Of a DNA stretch of 64,000 nucleotides, positions 10,688 through 22,579 are shown in pieces (position 1 is the stretch's first letter; each line of letters begins with the position of its first letter). The position numbers were made by a program, and so were the translations under genes. Source of the DNA: Portulaca oleracea. Lineage: Eukaryota > Streptophyta > Magnoliopsida > Caryophyllales > Portulacaceae. The notes below the pieces were generated by a model, which was not told where the DNA came from, searched no databases, and was given only the letters and a program-made list of their open reading frames with translations. The stretch covers positions 10,860,254 to 10,924,253 of the forward strand of contig CM055892.1 of NCBI GenBank assembly GCA_029582165.1, in the 5' to 3' direction.

Positions 10688-12282
10688 TTGGAAACTTTTG
10701 ACGTCCACTACGACAGTAACGAAGATCGGGTATCATCTGAGGCAACTAATTCAGGAGCAACAGACGAAGAAGCATCTGAGGAAGGTGTTGAATCTTTTGT
10801 AATTGACCCATCTGAGATAATGTCAGATCCCAATGATGATCATCCTGAAGATCATCCGCCTAGTGACCATGGAGAAGAGCCGGTGCCCCCACTACCTCCA
10901 TGTAACGACATGGAGCAATTGACCAACATAATACTGAATATGCAAGTCTCTATGAATGCTCAATTAGAAGCACAAAACCAAAGAATTGATGCCATTCACG
11001 CCATGGAGGAGGTGAAAACTCGAATGTGAAGAATCCTCCTACGAGTGAAGTAGAACAATCTGGAAGAGAGAAGGATGGATCAGTCCACGAGATCTCAAAC
11101 TCGAGACTTGATCGCATCGAGCAAATGTTGAAAGAGTCCACACTCTTTAACAATCAATTCATGGATGATGTAGGTTTCACACCTGTTCCCCGGGGAAGAC
11201 TTCCCCCTAAATTCAACATGCCAGACATCAAATTCTATGGTGTCGAGAATCCGCATCAACATATACGGAATTTTCTGGGGGCGATGACACTGAAGGGGGT
11301 TGAAGAGGACATTTATCACATCATCTTTCCTTGGACTCTGGGCCCAGATGTTATGAAATGGTATAATACTCTCAGTCCTGCTAAAACTTCACAATGGAGC
11401 ATGCTTTGCAAGGAGTTTTTACACCAATACTCCTACAATGTCGACATGCCTGTCACTTTGAGGGACATGGAGCTGATAAAGCAAGAAGAAAGGGAGTCTT
11501 TCTCGAATTACTTTTCTCGGTGGAGATCAAAGGCAGCTCAGATGGTAGACCGACCATCGGAAGAGCATCAAGTTGACATGCTCATCCGTAGTTTACAGCC
11601 TTCGTACAACACTCATTTAAGGTTCCAACCTCTGAAAGACTTTGTTTCATTAAGATTGGCCGGAACAAAGATTGAGAGTGAGTTCGCTAAAGGGGCTACG
11701 ACTGGGGGCTGGAAGAACACCTACACCAATAAGAAGTCAGCTGGCCCATCCGTATCGGCTAACAAGGGGAACGAGGTGAATGCTTTACAACGCTACACCG
11801 AGTATACCCCGATAGACACTTCATATGCTCAAGCCTTGGAACGTCTATTAAGCAAGGGAATGATTACCCTTCCCGACTTAAAACCTGAGCCGAAGGAGAA
11901 GCCACGGGGTTGGGATGCCGGTAAATTTTGCAAGTATCACAGGGCTCGAGGACATGATACTGAGCATTGTTTCACACTGAAGAATTGAATGGAGGAGATG
12001 TTTAGGTAAAAGCGGCTACCTCTAACAAAGGCGGCACAAAAGCCTAGCAACACCAACAATCCACTAGGCTCGCTTCATATACATGCTGTATTTGAAGAAT
12101 GTGAATGGGATCCTTCGGATTTCGTTACAGATGCGAAGAAACCAACTTACATCACACGTTACTTTACGGAGGACTATGAGGTCAACGGTTTATGGGTTAG
12201 TGATGAAGAAGACGTCTATGGCGAACCTCATGCTAAGGATGTCACTGATAATTTCTGGGGTTCTGATGGTGATGACGACTTT
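10688..12282 (+). pseudogene. Tat-1 gag
   Basis: An acidic N-terminal part (frame 10688-11029, first ATG near 10817) is followed after a -1 type shift by the gag core (11026-11988). The core holds PPKFNMPDIKFYGVENP, the capsid-like helix region to about 11640, and a variant zinc knuckle FCKYHRARGHDTEHC (CX2HX4HX4C), with His where CCHC has the second Cys. A stop at 11986-11988 is followed by text resuming at about 12030 in the pol frame (NNPLGSLHIHAVFEECEWD), the usual gag tail of this lineage. Tat-2 gag has the same order and knuckle. Confidence 0.88.
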
Positions 12283-13941
12283 TTGGGGAACAGAGACCGG
12301 GAAACCAAAACCCCGGATGTCACTTTCCTAACGCGGTCTGGACGCCATAATCATACAGGAGGTCCCTCCCAAGTCCAACCTCAAGACAAAGGGAAGGAGA
12401 AAGTAGGGGAGACGGAGGTTTTTACTCCTGAGGAAGATCTAGTGCTGAAGCAATTAAAGAAATTGAAGATGGATGTGACGGTTTGGCAACTGTTGACGGC
12501 TTTGCAAAAGCATAGACAGGCTTTAATTGAGGCTTTAAGTAAACTTGAAGTGTCGCCAGAGACCACACCCGAGGAAGTAGTATCTTTTGTCACTTCTGGC
12601 CAGAGTACTATAACCTTTAGTGACGAGGATTTGCCCAAAGAAGGTTTTGCACACAACAAGGCCTTATACTTAACTGTGGGTTGTTCTAATAAGGTGATAC
12701 CATTGGTATTGGTTGACAATGGATCCGCTGTAAATATTTGCCCATGGAGGACAGCTCAAAAGCTGGGTGTTCAATCTCATCAGCTTACTCAACAAGCTAT
12801 TCAGCTTAGAGCTTTTGATAATACTCCTAGGCGAGTTTTGGGGTCAATCCTCTTGCCTGTCACCATGGATACGATTTCTAGCAACATTGAGTTCTTGGTA
12901 CTGGATATCCCAGCATCCTTCAACCTTTTACTAGGGCGCCCTTGGTTGCATGAGCAACGAGCGGTGTCGTCTACCTTGCATCAGAAGGTGAAGTTGTCGG
13001 TCAAGGGTCAGGTGGTAACTATCAAGGGAGAGGAGTTATCCGCAATGATTACTTCTAAGAAACCGATGTTGGAAGTAGAACATAACTCTAAGGATGAGGA
13101 ATTCCATCATTTTGACATCGTTGCTACCTTGGATAAGGACGAAGCACCTTTGGACTTTGATCCCTATTCCAATAGAAAAGTCAACGCCATACTCAGGAGA
13201 CAGGGGTACTTTCCTGGTTTACCATTAGGAAGGAGAGCACAAGGGCCCACATCCTTTCCCTCGACTCGAAAAGGAAATCACCACTTTGGATTGGGGTACG
13301 TCCCAACTGAGGAGGAACAACGGCGAGAGAAGGTTGTGAGGGTCAAGAAGAGAGGTGAGCCAATACCGCTTTATAATATAAAGCCGTATCCACTCACGCT
13401 TAATGGTCAGTTTATAAAAGAAGGAGATTGTTTCCCTTACTTTGGCTTTCCGGAGCCATACTACTTGAAAAGCAAGGGGATTTTGGTTCCAGGACTGGAA
13501 ATTTTCAGTGACTGCATGCTGCTTGAAGAAGAACTTTTCACACCAGCACGGGAGAGCAAGACCCCACTAGATTGGACTCATCTAGCCGGGAGCAACATCT
13601 TTGGGATTTTGTTCGGTCAGGAGGCACGGAGAGAAGAGAAATCTGTGAAAGCACTTTCCCTCGCCCTATCAAGCATGGATTTCGATCCTACTGAGCTCAT
13701 TGCAACATGGGGCCAGGAGAACAAACAAATCACCTGGATATCAGCTGATGGAGATAAGGAGTTCACTCTAGTTATAGGAGAGTCTGTGCATAGATCTGGG
13801 TCTAGTCCTCATTCTGTTTCTGTTCCACTTTCAGAGTCTGTCTTAGAGTCGGGCCTTAAGCCCACTAAGTCTGTTGCATCTACTTCTGAAGGGTCTGTTG
13901 AGTCATCTGTTGATGTTTTTGTTTCTCCATTCCATGAATGA
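12283..13941 (+). pseudogene. Tat-1 protease and pol linker
   Basis: An open frame of 552 codons. Residues about 140-240 are an aspartic protease: VLVDNGSAVNICP holds the catalytic Asp and LLLGRPWLHE the conserved C-terminal loop. The following ~300 residues (HAILRRQGYFPG-like region, LTLNGQFIKEGDCFPYFGF, THLAGSNIFGILFGQEA) form a lineage-typical linker before RT, conserved in Tat-2. The frame ends in a Ser-rich tail before a frameshift region, so the polyprotein is not continuous. Confidence 0.9.
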
Positions 13942-15198
13942 AATCTTTCGCTTACGACTCTTCTCGTTCCCCATCCCTGAACTGCTTTGCCTCAGATAAA
14001 AATAATAATGATGCTGTAAACGAACCCAAAATTCCTAAAGATCTTTTAAAGGCTGTAGAGGAGCACGAGAATCGAATTTCTGTAATTGAAGAAACCATAA
14101 TCAGAATCGGGTACTGAGGAACCTAAGATAACCAAAATCGGGAAATCTTTAACTCTCAAAGAGCAAGAGCGATTTACTCTACTCTTACGAGAATTTGTGG
14201 ATGTCTTTGCCTGGTCGTACCAAGATATGCCCGGCATAGACAGGGAAATAGCTGAGCATAGAATACCACTTTACCCTGATGCTAAACCAGTCAAACAGAA
14301 GCTTCGGAGAATGAAACCCGAGTGGGCCTTGAAGATCAAGGAAGAGGTTGAGAAGCAGTTAAGTGCAGGGTTCATTAGGGTGTCGGAATATCCACAATGG
14401 GTAGCAAATGTAGTTCCAGTTCCAAAGAAGGATGGGAGAGTTCGAATGTGTGTTTTTAGGGATTTAAACAAAGCAAGTCCGAAAGATGACTTTCCTTTAC
14501 CCCACATTGATATCTTAGTAGACAATACTTGTGGCCACGCCCTTCTTTCATTCATGGACGGGTACTCCGGTTATAATCAAGTCAAGATGTCTGAGGAGGT
14601 TATGGAGAAGACAACGTTCATCACTCATTGGGGTACATTCTGCTACGTAGTGATGCCATTTGGGTTAAAGAATGCAGGCGCAACCTATCAAAGGACTGCC
14701 ACCACATTGTTGCATGATATGATGCATAGGGAAGCAGAGGTTTACGTGGATGATATGATTATTAAATCCGTCGATCGCGAAACACATTTAGATAGCCTTA
14801 GAAAGTTTTTCCTTAGGCTCCGTAAGTACGGAATGAGATTAAATCCACAGAAATGTGCCTTCGGGTGACGCTGCAGTCGTTAGGTTTTGTCGTAAGTTCC
14901 AGTGGGTATCGAGGTCGATCTGCAAAAATCAAGGCGATACAGAAATGCCACCGCCTAAGACGTAAAAGGAGATAAGAGGTTTCTAGGCCGCCACAAGACA
15001 TGCTCGGTTCATAGCAAAATTGACCATGATCTGACCCCATATTTAAGAAGTCAAGAGAGGAGTCAAGCCCGAGTGGATGAAAAATGCCAAGCGACCTTTG
15101 ACAGATCAAAGAATACTTGGCCAATCCACCCGCTTTAATGCCTCCCACGCTGGAAGACCCTTATTGTTATATTTAACTATCACAGAGGCAAGAATGGG
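13942..15198 (+). pseudogene. Tat-1 reverse transcriptase
   Basis: After a region broken by stops (13942-14196), the frame 14197-14868 encodes RT: IPLYPDAKPVKQKLRRMKPE, VPVPKKDGRVRMCVFRDLN, PLPHIDILVD, FMDGYSGYNQVKM, VMPFGLKNAGATYQR and the catalytic YVDDMI near 14745. From 14866 to about 15200 the thumb continues but is spread over frames by several small indels (remnants of SSGY, KIKAIQ, IKEYLANPP). The catalytic motif is intact but the protein is broken. Confidence 0.92.
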
Positions 15199-15690
15199 GC
15201 TATGTTAGCTCAAAGATACGAAGGTGAAGAACGAGCAATCTACTATTTAAGTAAGAAGTTCTTGGAATATGAGACTCGGTACTCCAACATTGAGAGGTTG
15301 TCCTTAGCTCTTGTTTGGGCAACGAGGAAACTACGTCACTACATGCTTGCTCACACAGTGCATGTGACTGCTTTCATGAACCCTCTCAAGTATTTGATGG
15401 AGCAACGATTGGTCAATAGCAGGGTAGCTCGATGGATGGTCAGGCTGTCGGAGTTTGATTTACGCTTGTTCCATGTAAGGCCATAAAAGGAAGAGTGGTG
15501 GCGGATTTTCTGGCTGAATTACCCGTAGAGGAAGCTTGTGAGGAAGAACTCGAATTTCCTGATGAGGAAATATTTCAAACGCAGAAAGAAACTTGGGAAA
15601 TGTATTTTGATGGCGCCTCTAATCAAAGTGGATATGGAGTAGGAATCATTCTGATCTCACCCGAAGGAGCACATACTCCGATTTCGTGAA
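15199..15690 (+). pseudogene. Tat-1 two RNase H domains (Gypsy RNH, then archaeal-type RNH)
   Basis: Frame 15202-15486 encodes the connection/RNase H typical of Gypsy RT (MLAQRYEGEERAIYYLSKKF, YSNIERLSLALVWATRKLRHY). After a one-base shift, frame 15495-15689 begins VADFLAELP and contains MYFDGASNQSGYGVGI, the start of a second RNase H of the archaeal type known from the Tat lineage. The remainder (about 15690-15960, DALAKPSS-like end) is scattered over frames. Confidence 0.85.
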
Positions 15691-15959
15691 ATTGATTTTG
15701 AAGCCACCAACAATGTGGTGAATATGAAGCATGCATCATTGGTATGCAAGTCATGAGAGATGGGCATAAAATGCATAAGAGTATTTGGGGATTCAAGCCT
15801 CATAATCAATCAAGCTTCCAATAAGTGGAAGGTAAAGAATGAAGCTTTAACACCTTACCAAGCTTATGAGAGAGTTAGCGTAACACTTTGATCAAATAGT
15901 GTTCACTTATTTACCTCGAGCATAATGAATTAGCGGACGCTTTGGCTAAGCCGTCATCA

Positions 15960-17285
15960 TTGCTTAATATCCCGAGAGGAGCCGCTTTCTATGCCCATAT
16001 GTAGATCGAAGAGCTCACCGCTTATGTGTATTCTCCGGAGGTTTGTGAGGTAGACCCAACTTGTTGGTATTACGATATACACCAAGACCTCACCAAAGGA
16101 GCTTACTCAAGGTTCCACTACGAGGTCACAAAGAGCAATTAGACTCTGGCTTCAAAGATTGCTTGATTCAAGGTCAACTGTACAAGAAAACTGACATAGG
16201 CATCAATTTGCTTTGTCTAAGCCGGGAGGAAGCTAAGAATTTGATGGAAGAAGTTCATGGAGGAGAATGTGGTCCGCATATGAATGGACGGATGTTGTCC
16301 AAAAAAATACAAAGAATGGGGTATTACTGGTCAACTATGGAAGCTGACTGTCACGATTACGTGAAGAAGTGCTACAAGTGTCAAATTTATGCGAACTTGC
16401 AACATCAACCCCCTTCATTCTTGACTACTTTAACATCGCCTTGGCCGTTCTCAGTATGGGGCATCGATATCATAGGGAAGATCACTCCTAAAGGAACAGG
16501 AGGACATGAGTATGTGTCAGAGCCATTGACTACTTCACAAAGTGGGTAGAAGCGGCATCATATGCAAAGTTGACTTCTAAGCACGTTGCTAAATTCATAC
16601 TTACAAATATTATATGCCGTTACGGGGTACCTCATGAGTTGATTAGTGATAATGGGGTTCACTTTAAAAAGGAGACAGCAGAATTGTTAGCAAAATACAA
16701 GATCCAACATCATAGATCTTAGATATCTACTCGCACCAATGGAGCGGTTGAGGCAGCTAACAAGAACATTACCAGGATAATAGAGAAAATGGCCACAACT
16801 TATAAGGATTGGCCAGATAAGTTACCTTTCGCCTTGTGGGGCTATCGAACTTCTATTCGACATCCACCGAGCAACTCCTTACTCTTTGGTATACGGAGTA
16901 GAAGCGGTGTTGCGATGAGGTGGCAATACCTTCACCGCGAATTGTAGTGGAAAGTCGATTCCGAGCGGATTGGGCTAAAGCTAGGTATGAGGAACGTTAA
17001 CATCGACGAAAAGGAGACTCAGAGCCATGCACAATGTCCAGATATACCGTAATCGTGTCCAGTGGCATTTAACAGAAGGTCGACCTAAAGACCTTGGAGA
17101 GGGTGACATGGTTCGAAGGAGGTAAGGGCACCTATTCAGACCCGAGAGGAAAGTTTAGGCCCAATTGGATGGGTCCATACATCATAAAAGAGATCCTTCC
17201 AGGGGCCGTGAAGTTAGTTGATCCGAGGGTGAAGAATATGCTCACCGACTAATTTGGATCACTAAAGAAGTTTTATGCATAAGGG
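15960..17285 (+). pseudogene. Tat-1 integrase
   Basis: The zinc-binding HHCC domain is in frame 16061-16549 (EVHGGECGPHMNGRML..CHDYVKKCYKCQ). The catalytic core starts with PWPFSVWGIDIIGKI (first Asp). After a shift it continues with LISDNGVHFKKE (second Asp, about 16640) and TNGAVEAANKNITRII (Glu, about 16740), so the D,D,E residues remain. The C-terminal part (16860-17285) is heavily shifted, and a stop lies near 16721. Confidence 0.88.
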
Positions 17286-20200
17286 TAAAAGTGGACATAG
17301 AAACCGTGACCAAACCAAAGAACTATCCTCAAAGATATTAGCCACTGGCTTATTTAAGTCAGCAACTAAATCCCAACACTATTTTTTGAACTACGATGGC
17401 CTGATTCCATGTAATGTGGATACGTAGGAAGCTTTTTCTAAAGTCCGGCCCAAATAAATAAAAATTTCCCGACAATTTATTTTGGTTATCTGTATTTTAG
17501 CCCTTGAAGCAACATGAGCTCTTCGCGATTCATGCAACTTAAGACCTTTATAGGGCTTTAAATATTATCCGGGCTTAGGTGAATCCACGCGGATTTTACG
17601 AACTTTCAGCCCGAAATACTCACGAAATTTTCGGAGCAGTTTTGGGGCAAATCCACGCGGATTTCAGACCTTGCTCGGCCCAGTTCCCTCGATGAATCCT
17701 CGCGGATTTTACTAATCTTTAGCCCGAAATACTCACGAAATTTTCGGAGCAGTTTTGGGACGAATCCGCGCGGATTTCAAACCATATTCGATCCATTTTC
17801 CCCATTTGACCTACGCGGATTTTTCAAACTTTTGTCCCAAAATACTCGCATGATATTTTCAGAGCAGTTTTGGGCGAATCCGCGCAGATCTTTTAGAACC
17901 CAACATCTCAGGATCCACGCGGATTTTGTTACCAATCCGGCCCAAAATACTCACGATATTCTCGGAGCAATTCTAGGTAGATCCGCGCGGATCCCTCGCT
18001 TTTCTAGGCCCTTTTCGTTTCTGAAAATCTACGCGGATTTACTTAATGACCTGGATACTCACTTGATTTTGTCAGAGCAGTTCGGGTCAGATCCACGCGG
18101 TTTTTGTATTTTCCTAGGCCTAACCTTAATCCTTGTGGGTTACTTTCTTGATGCAAAAATCTTCGCGGATTTTGCATTTTTTAGAAATAAATTTTCTATG
18201 TGCTGAAGTCCATGGGATTTCACATATGTAATGAAAATGCTGGAGTATCGTAAAATGCGACTTTATTATTTCCATTAATTTCTAAGAGTTAAAAGAAAGA
18301 AAGAGCATGCAAGTTTACAATTTGCTACTCGAACGTTCATCAGCATCCAAAAAAAAAAAAAAAAGAAAAAAGGGGCAAAGCAGCATCAGTCCATCAGTCT
18401 TGAGTTTTTTTTTTTTTCCCAGTTTCAGGAACAATGCTAGGTTCAGATCCTTCACCCCATGAAGATGCTCTTCGCAGTCTCTTCTTAATGGTTGGATCAC
18501 TAGGGGCTTCCTTTTCGCCTTTCCCAGTAGTTTTTAGAGTCTGTCTGGGTAGAACCTGGTCAGGTCTAGGTACCTTGATTGCCATAGATCTTTCCCTGAG
18601 ACGTGTTGTACTAGGAGGGTGAGATCCAGTGGGTAATAGGTTTAATTCCTTCTCTTCCTGTTCTTTTAGCTGCTTCCTAATAACAGAATCTTTTTCTGTA
18701 ATCCATTGGCGATAGGCCATAGATACATAAGCGCTTCCTCCTATTGTAGAAACATTGAGGGTAGGTCTATTCGTCCAATAGTCCTGCCAAGATCGAACCT
18801 TGGAAGTGTCGTTGATTAGGCGGAATGCAGTCCGGTGAAGGGACACATTGTTTTCTCCTGATTTGACGTCTGGCTCGTTCAGGAAAGTAGTAGGTGGTGT
18901 AGGTCAAACCCACAAGTCTCACAAAAGGGTGTCGATGATCTTATCCTCCACCAAGAGATGTGCCACTTGACATACCATCTCTTCGATGAACCATTTCAAC
19001 CACCTGTCCGTTGAACGCTCCTTGTGCGTTCGGGCACGTTGGCAAAATTGGGTCATCCGGAATGTGGCTTCGTTCTTGGGAGGCGCCAAGAAGCGGGTAT
19101 GCTCCATCAACCATATCTACAAGAAAAGAAAAGGAAGGTTAGATTCCAGGGAAAAATCAAGTCCACGCGGATTTGAGAACAGTAAGTTGGGGTAGGTGCG
19201 AAATCCGCGCGAATTTCGAGAGAGTTGTAGAAATTTCACCTGAAGCAGTAGGGGGCTTCCTGAGAATTCGCTTTCAGACTCTTCACAAATTCGGTCCAAG
19301 CCCATGATAGTTTCAGCCACTATCATTGGTGCTAGCTTTTGATCACCACGGAGGCTCTCACTGATATTGATTAACGGGACCATCGTGGATACAAAGATCC
19401 GCAAATTTGTTGGCCACCAGGATTCGGATAAAACGGGCTTGCGGATTTTTGACTCGCATGCATCAGCGGATTTCACTCAAATTCTGGGCCTGCACAGGTT
19501 GGCGCGGATTTTAGGAGTTGTGGGCTCGGTTTTGAATTTCGGGCCGGATACTGGGGGCTGCGCGGATTTTGGCGATTTTTGGGCTCAAGCAGATCTATGC
19601 GGATTTTGGGGTTAAGCTCGAGTCCACGCGATTTTTGCAATTTCTGGGCCAAACGTGTGGTCCGTGCGAGTAAGTTTGGATCCAATGCTGGGATATGAGT
19701 CGGAGTCAAGCACATCTAATTTCCCGTAGTTTCTGTCTGAGCTGATCAAAGGTCCGAATTATTTATTTGCGAGCAGACTCGTTGTGTACTCAAGAATTAA
19801 TTGCTTCTGGCAAAATTTATAGAAATCAACTCTTGTTATGACCACGGCTCAACGTTCTGTCTCAGTTGTTGTGTTTGTTGCATTGCATGTAGTCGTAGTT
19901 TTTTGGTAATACATTAGCATTTACATTGTGGTCTGTGTGAGTCAAATAATAAATAAAACAAAGTATTAATTGTCTAAGCATTATACATGGAAAGTTACTC
20001 AATCGTCATCTTCTCCATCAGAAACCAAGTCTATATATTCTGGGCCTGAGAAACCAAAGCATCGGCCTGGTAGAGGAGCAGGGTCTTGCCCAATGAAATA
20101 GTTCCACCCATCAGTCGCCCAGGAGGAAGTCTATATATTTTGAGGAAGGCATAACTGCAAGCAATACTCAACTCAGGCATAAACTTTTCAAATGCTCGAG

Positions 20201-21176
20201 CAAAGTAAGAAAATAAGTCGGAGACAAAATGAAGAAAAATCAAAGCCTACACATTTTGTACCAAGACTGTCAAGTTCCCCGGCTGATTTGACAACAAATA
20301 AAGCGAAACTGCTCAAAATGCCACTGGGATCCACGTGGACTTCAGCCACAAAATGAGCACGACCAATATTTCGGGGTCATTTTTTTAATATGTCCAAAAC
20401 TTAGCCTTATTAGGTTTAAGTTCAAGACTTAGCGACATCATGCGCATGGGTTCCAGCTCAAAGTGAATCCACATGGATCCACGCGGATTTCCCTTAGAAA
20501 TTTGTCAAATTTCTTCGGTTCTAGCTCAATTTTGAGTAGCTCAACACAGATTTCCAGTGAAACATACCACTGGTGGGCTCATGAGGAAAATGAAGCAAAA
20601 ACTTACCCGAATGAGGTCTGGGCTCGAGCTCCGCGCAGATTTCTTTCAAAGCTTGGACAACAAGAACAATAGAGTCTCGTCTGCCAATGTGAGCTAGGAG
20701 TCACGCAGATTTTAATCCGCGCGGATTCTGGCGGAAATGGAGTGGAGGGGAGTACCTTATCCTACCCCATCCATACTCCCCCTTTTTTTTTTCTTTTATT
20801 TTCTTTCTTTTCATTTCACCTTATTTTTTTTTCTTTTCTTATTTTATTTTATTTTTCATTTTTTACTTTATTCTGTTACAGATCAGATACTTACAAGTTT
20901 GTCCTTTTCAGGAAGAAACATACCAAGCCTGGACAACATCCAGCATAAGCTTAGCTACAAAACAATTCCGATATCTTTCAAGCTACCCTGGAAGTGAAGC
21001 CCGACAACATCCAAAGAATTTAACCAAGATCGGACTACCTCGGTCAAGAAATCCAAGCTACCCTTGATCGTTCAAGCCCGACAATATCCGAATTAAAGTT
21101 AACATTCGACTACCTCCGCTAATCGCAACATTTTTCAAGATGTATACTTTGACTTTCGTCTTATCCAGACTCAGTC
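17286..21176 (+). other. Tat-1 long 3' noncoding region with palindromes
   Basis: About 3.9 kb between integrase and 3' LTR. It is full of CGCGGATTT half sites and palindromes, for example near 17588, 17649, 17694, 17762, 17876, 17911, 17981, 18028, 18089, 19162, 19501, 19559, 20468 and 20718. Copies at 17580-18180 are separated by a loosely repeated phrase (ACTCACGAAATTTTCGGAGC). A CT/T-rich tract lies at 20780-20880. The only coding signal is the antisense gene remnant. Confidence 0.85.
18394..19395 (-). pseudogene. Antisense accessory ORF of Tat-1, spliced, function unknown
   Basis: On the minus strand an exon with STMVPLINISESLRGDQKLA and ICEESESEFSGSPLLLQ ends at 19240 (CAG|GTGAAA). A 123-bp intron with acceptor TTGTAG ends at 19117, and exon 2 begins IWLMEHTRFLAPPKNEATFR in the same phase. 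After two breaks near 18915-18850 it continues as VSLHRTAFRLINDTSKVRSWQD, ending at 18394 in a basic, Ser-rich tail. Splice sites, phase and readable protein argue for a real antisense gene. Tat elements are known to carry such extra ORFs. The GSPLLLQIW pattern recalls PMD-type proteins, but only weakly. The 5' end is not found. Confidence 0.6.
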
Positions 21177-21191
21177 AAAGTGGGGGCTAAC
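21177..21191 (+). promoter_or_regulatory. Tat-1 polypurine tract
   Basis: AAAGTGGGGGCTAAC directly precedes TGTAGACAC of the 3' LTR. A G-rich purine run here is the expected plus-strand primer. Confidence 0.75.
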
Positions 21192-22579
21192 TGTAGACAC
21201 AAAATTCAGTCAGAACAAGCAGCACCAGTAGCCCAGGCGCATGTGGATTTAGCAGATATGGGCCCAGCAGAATTCACTCAACACAGAATGCAGAACGACC
21301 CTATTTCAAGCCAAGGAGGTCGAGCAGATTTTGGGCCCAATTATGGAAGGAATGGCGCGGATTTTCGGGGCCAACTACAGATGGGATGGCGCGGATTTTC
21401 GGGCCCAAGTACAGACGGGATAGCGCGGATTTAGCAAATCTTGGCGGATCCGGGCAACCCAGATTAAATTCACGCGGATCCAAGCTCAAACCCGGATGAG
21501 AGTTGCGCGGTTTTTTTTTTTTGGCCCAACATCGTCTGGGCTCGCGCGGATATTGGCGGATCCGGGTCCGAATCCAGCATAAAAATCACGCGGACCCCGG
21601 CTCCAGCTTGGTTGGGACCCGCGCGGATTTGGTATACTCAGATCCGCGCGTTAGGGTCGCGGATTTGTGCGCTTCGGGCCAAACAGAGAACGGCCGCCCA
21701 AGCATCGGGAAATTGGAAAATCGCGCGATTTCCTTGACCTAACCTAGTCTGCGCTGTAAAAGGATCCGCGGATCCCGCAGTATAGGGGACGACTGGAAAA
21801 AAGAGACAGAAAAGAAAAAAAGTGAGGCTGAAAAATTGCAGAGAGAAATCTGAGAGAAACCAGAGGGAGCTACGCTTAAGGCTAAAAAAAAGAGGGTCCA
21901 CGCGGATTTCTGGGCAGTACTTCCGTGGTTCCGAAAAGCAGTTCTTCGGTCGAGGCTTCAGTTTCGCTTGCGGTGCTAGCCAAATCCGCGCGGATTTGGT
22001 AGGGTTCCGACCCTTTTTTTTTCGATTTCTTCTTAGTTCGCTCAAATTGTAACAATGTAGATCGATAATCCCCGCCCGCTGTAACCTTTCTTATTTTCGT
22101 ACTTGTTTAAACTTAGTTTAAGTTTTATGCATGCGTTTTCTTTAATTTTGTCGTGACAACTTTGTTTTTTTTTTAGTTTCGTTGAACACGACCTAGTAAG
22201 GGCCGCTTCGGCGGGCGATGCAAGGGCACCCCCCTACATCGATACCTTTACCCCCGGATCTGAATTTCGGTTCGAGACCGGAGTCAATTTTATTTTTTGT
22301 TAATTTTTTATAAAATTAACTGGCGACTCCTTTTATTTTTTTTTGCGAATTAACGTTTTTGTGCTCAAAACATCGCTCAAATCCGCATGGATTTCCGTCG
22401 ATGGCCTAGAATACCGCCCGTAAATTCGCTCGTAAATCCGCGTGATTTCTCGGGTCGCGAGCCCGGCCCGATCCCGCCTTCGATAATAAAAAAAACCGTT
22501 AAAATTTGTAACCTAAGCAACCCTACGTCGACTCGACACTCCGCGGGGGACCGTGCCCTCTGGGGCCGCGGGCCCTACA
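21192..22579 (+). repeat. Tat-1 3' LTR
   Basis: Begins TGTAGACACAAAATTCAG and ends CCTACA before the duplication GGCAC. It carries the perfect palindrome CAAATCCGCGCGGATTTG (about 21981-21998), also present in the 5' LTR (8521-8538). Between 21640 and 22580 it lacks single bases and whole palindrome units compared with the 5' LTR. Confidence 0.9.

Larger units (their letters stand above)
7711..22579 (+). mobile_element. Tat-1: complete Tat/Ogre-type Ty3/Gypsy retrotransposon, inactivated
   Basis: The element runs from TGTAGACAC (7711) to CCTACA (22579) and is flanked by the duplication GGCAC (7706-7710 and 22580-22584). It has two LTRs, a PBS-like TGGGCGACTCCACTGGGGA, gag, protease, RT, two RNase H domains, integrase, a long 3' noncoding part with an antisense gene remnant, and a purine tract. 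At 14,869 bp it is in the Ogre size range. A second, archaeal-type RNase H and extra antisense ORFs are known in the Tat lineage. Frameshifts in gag, RT, RNase H and integrase show it cannot move on its own. Confidence 0.93.

Noticed and set aside
17580..18180. Regular palindromic repeats resembling a CRISPR array
   Set aside because: Plant retrotransposon context, variable repeat sequence and no cas genes; spacers contain related text.
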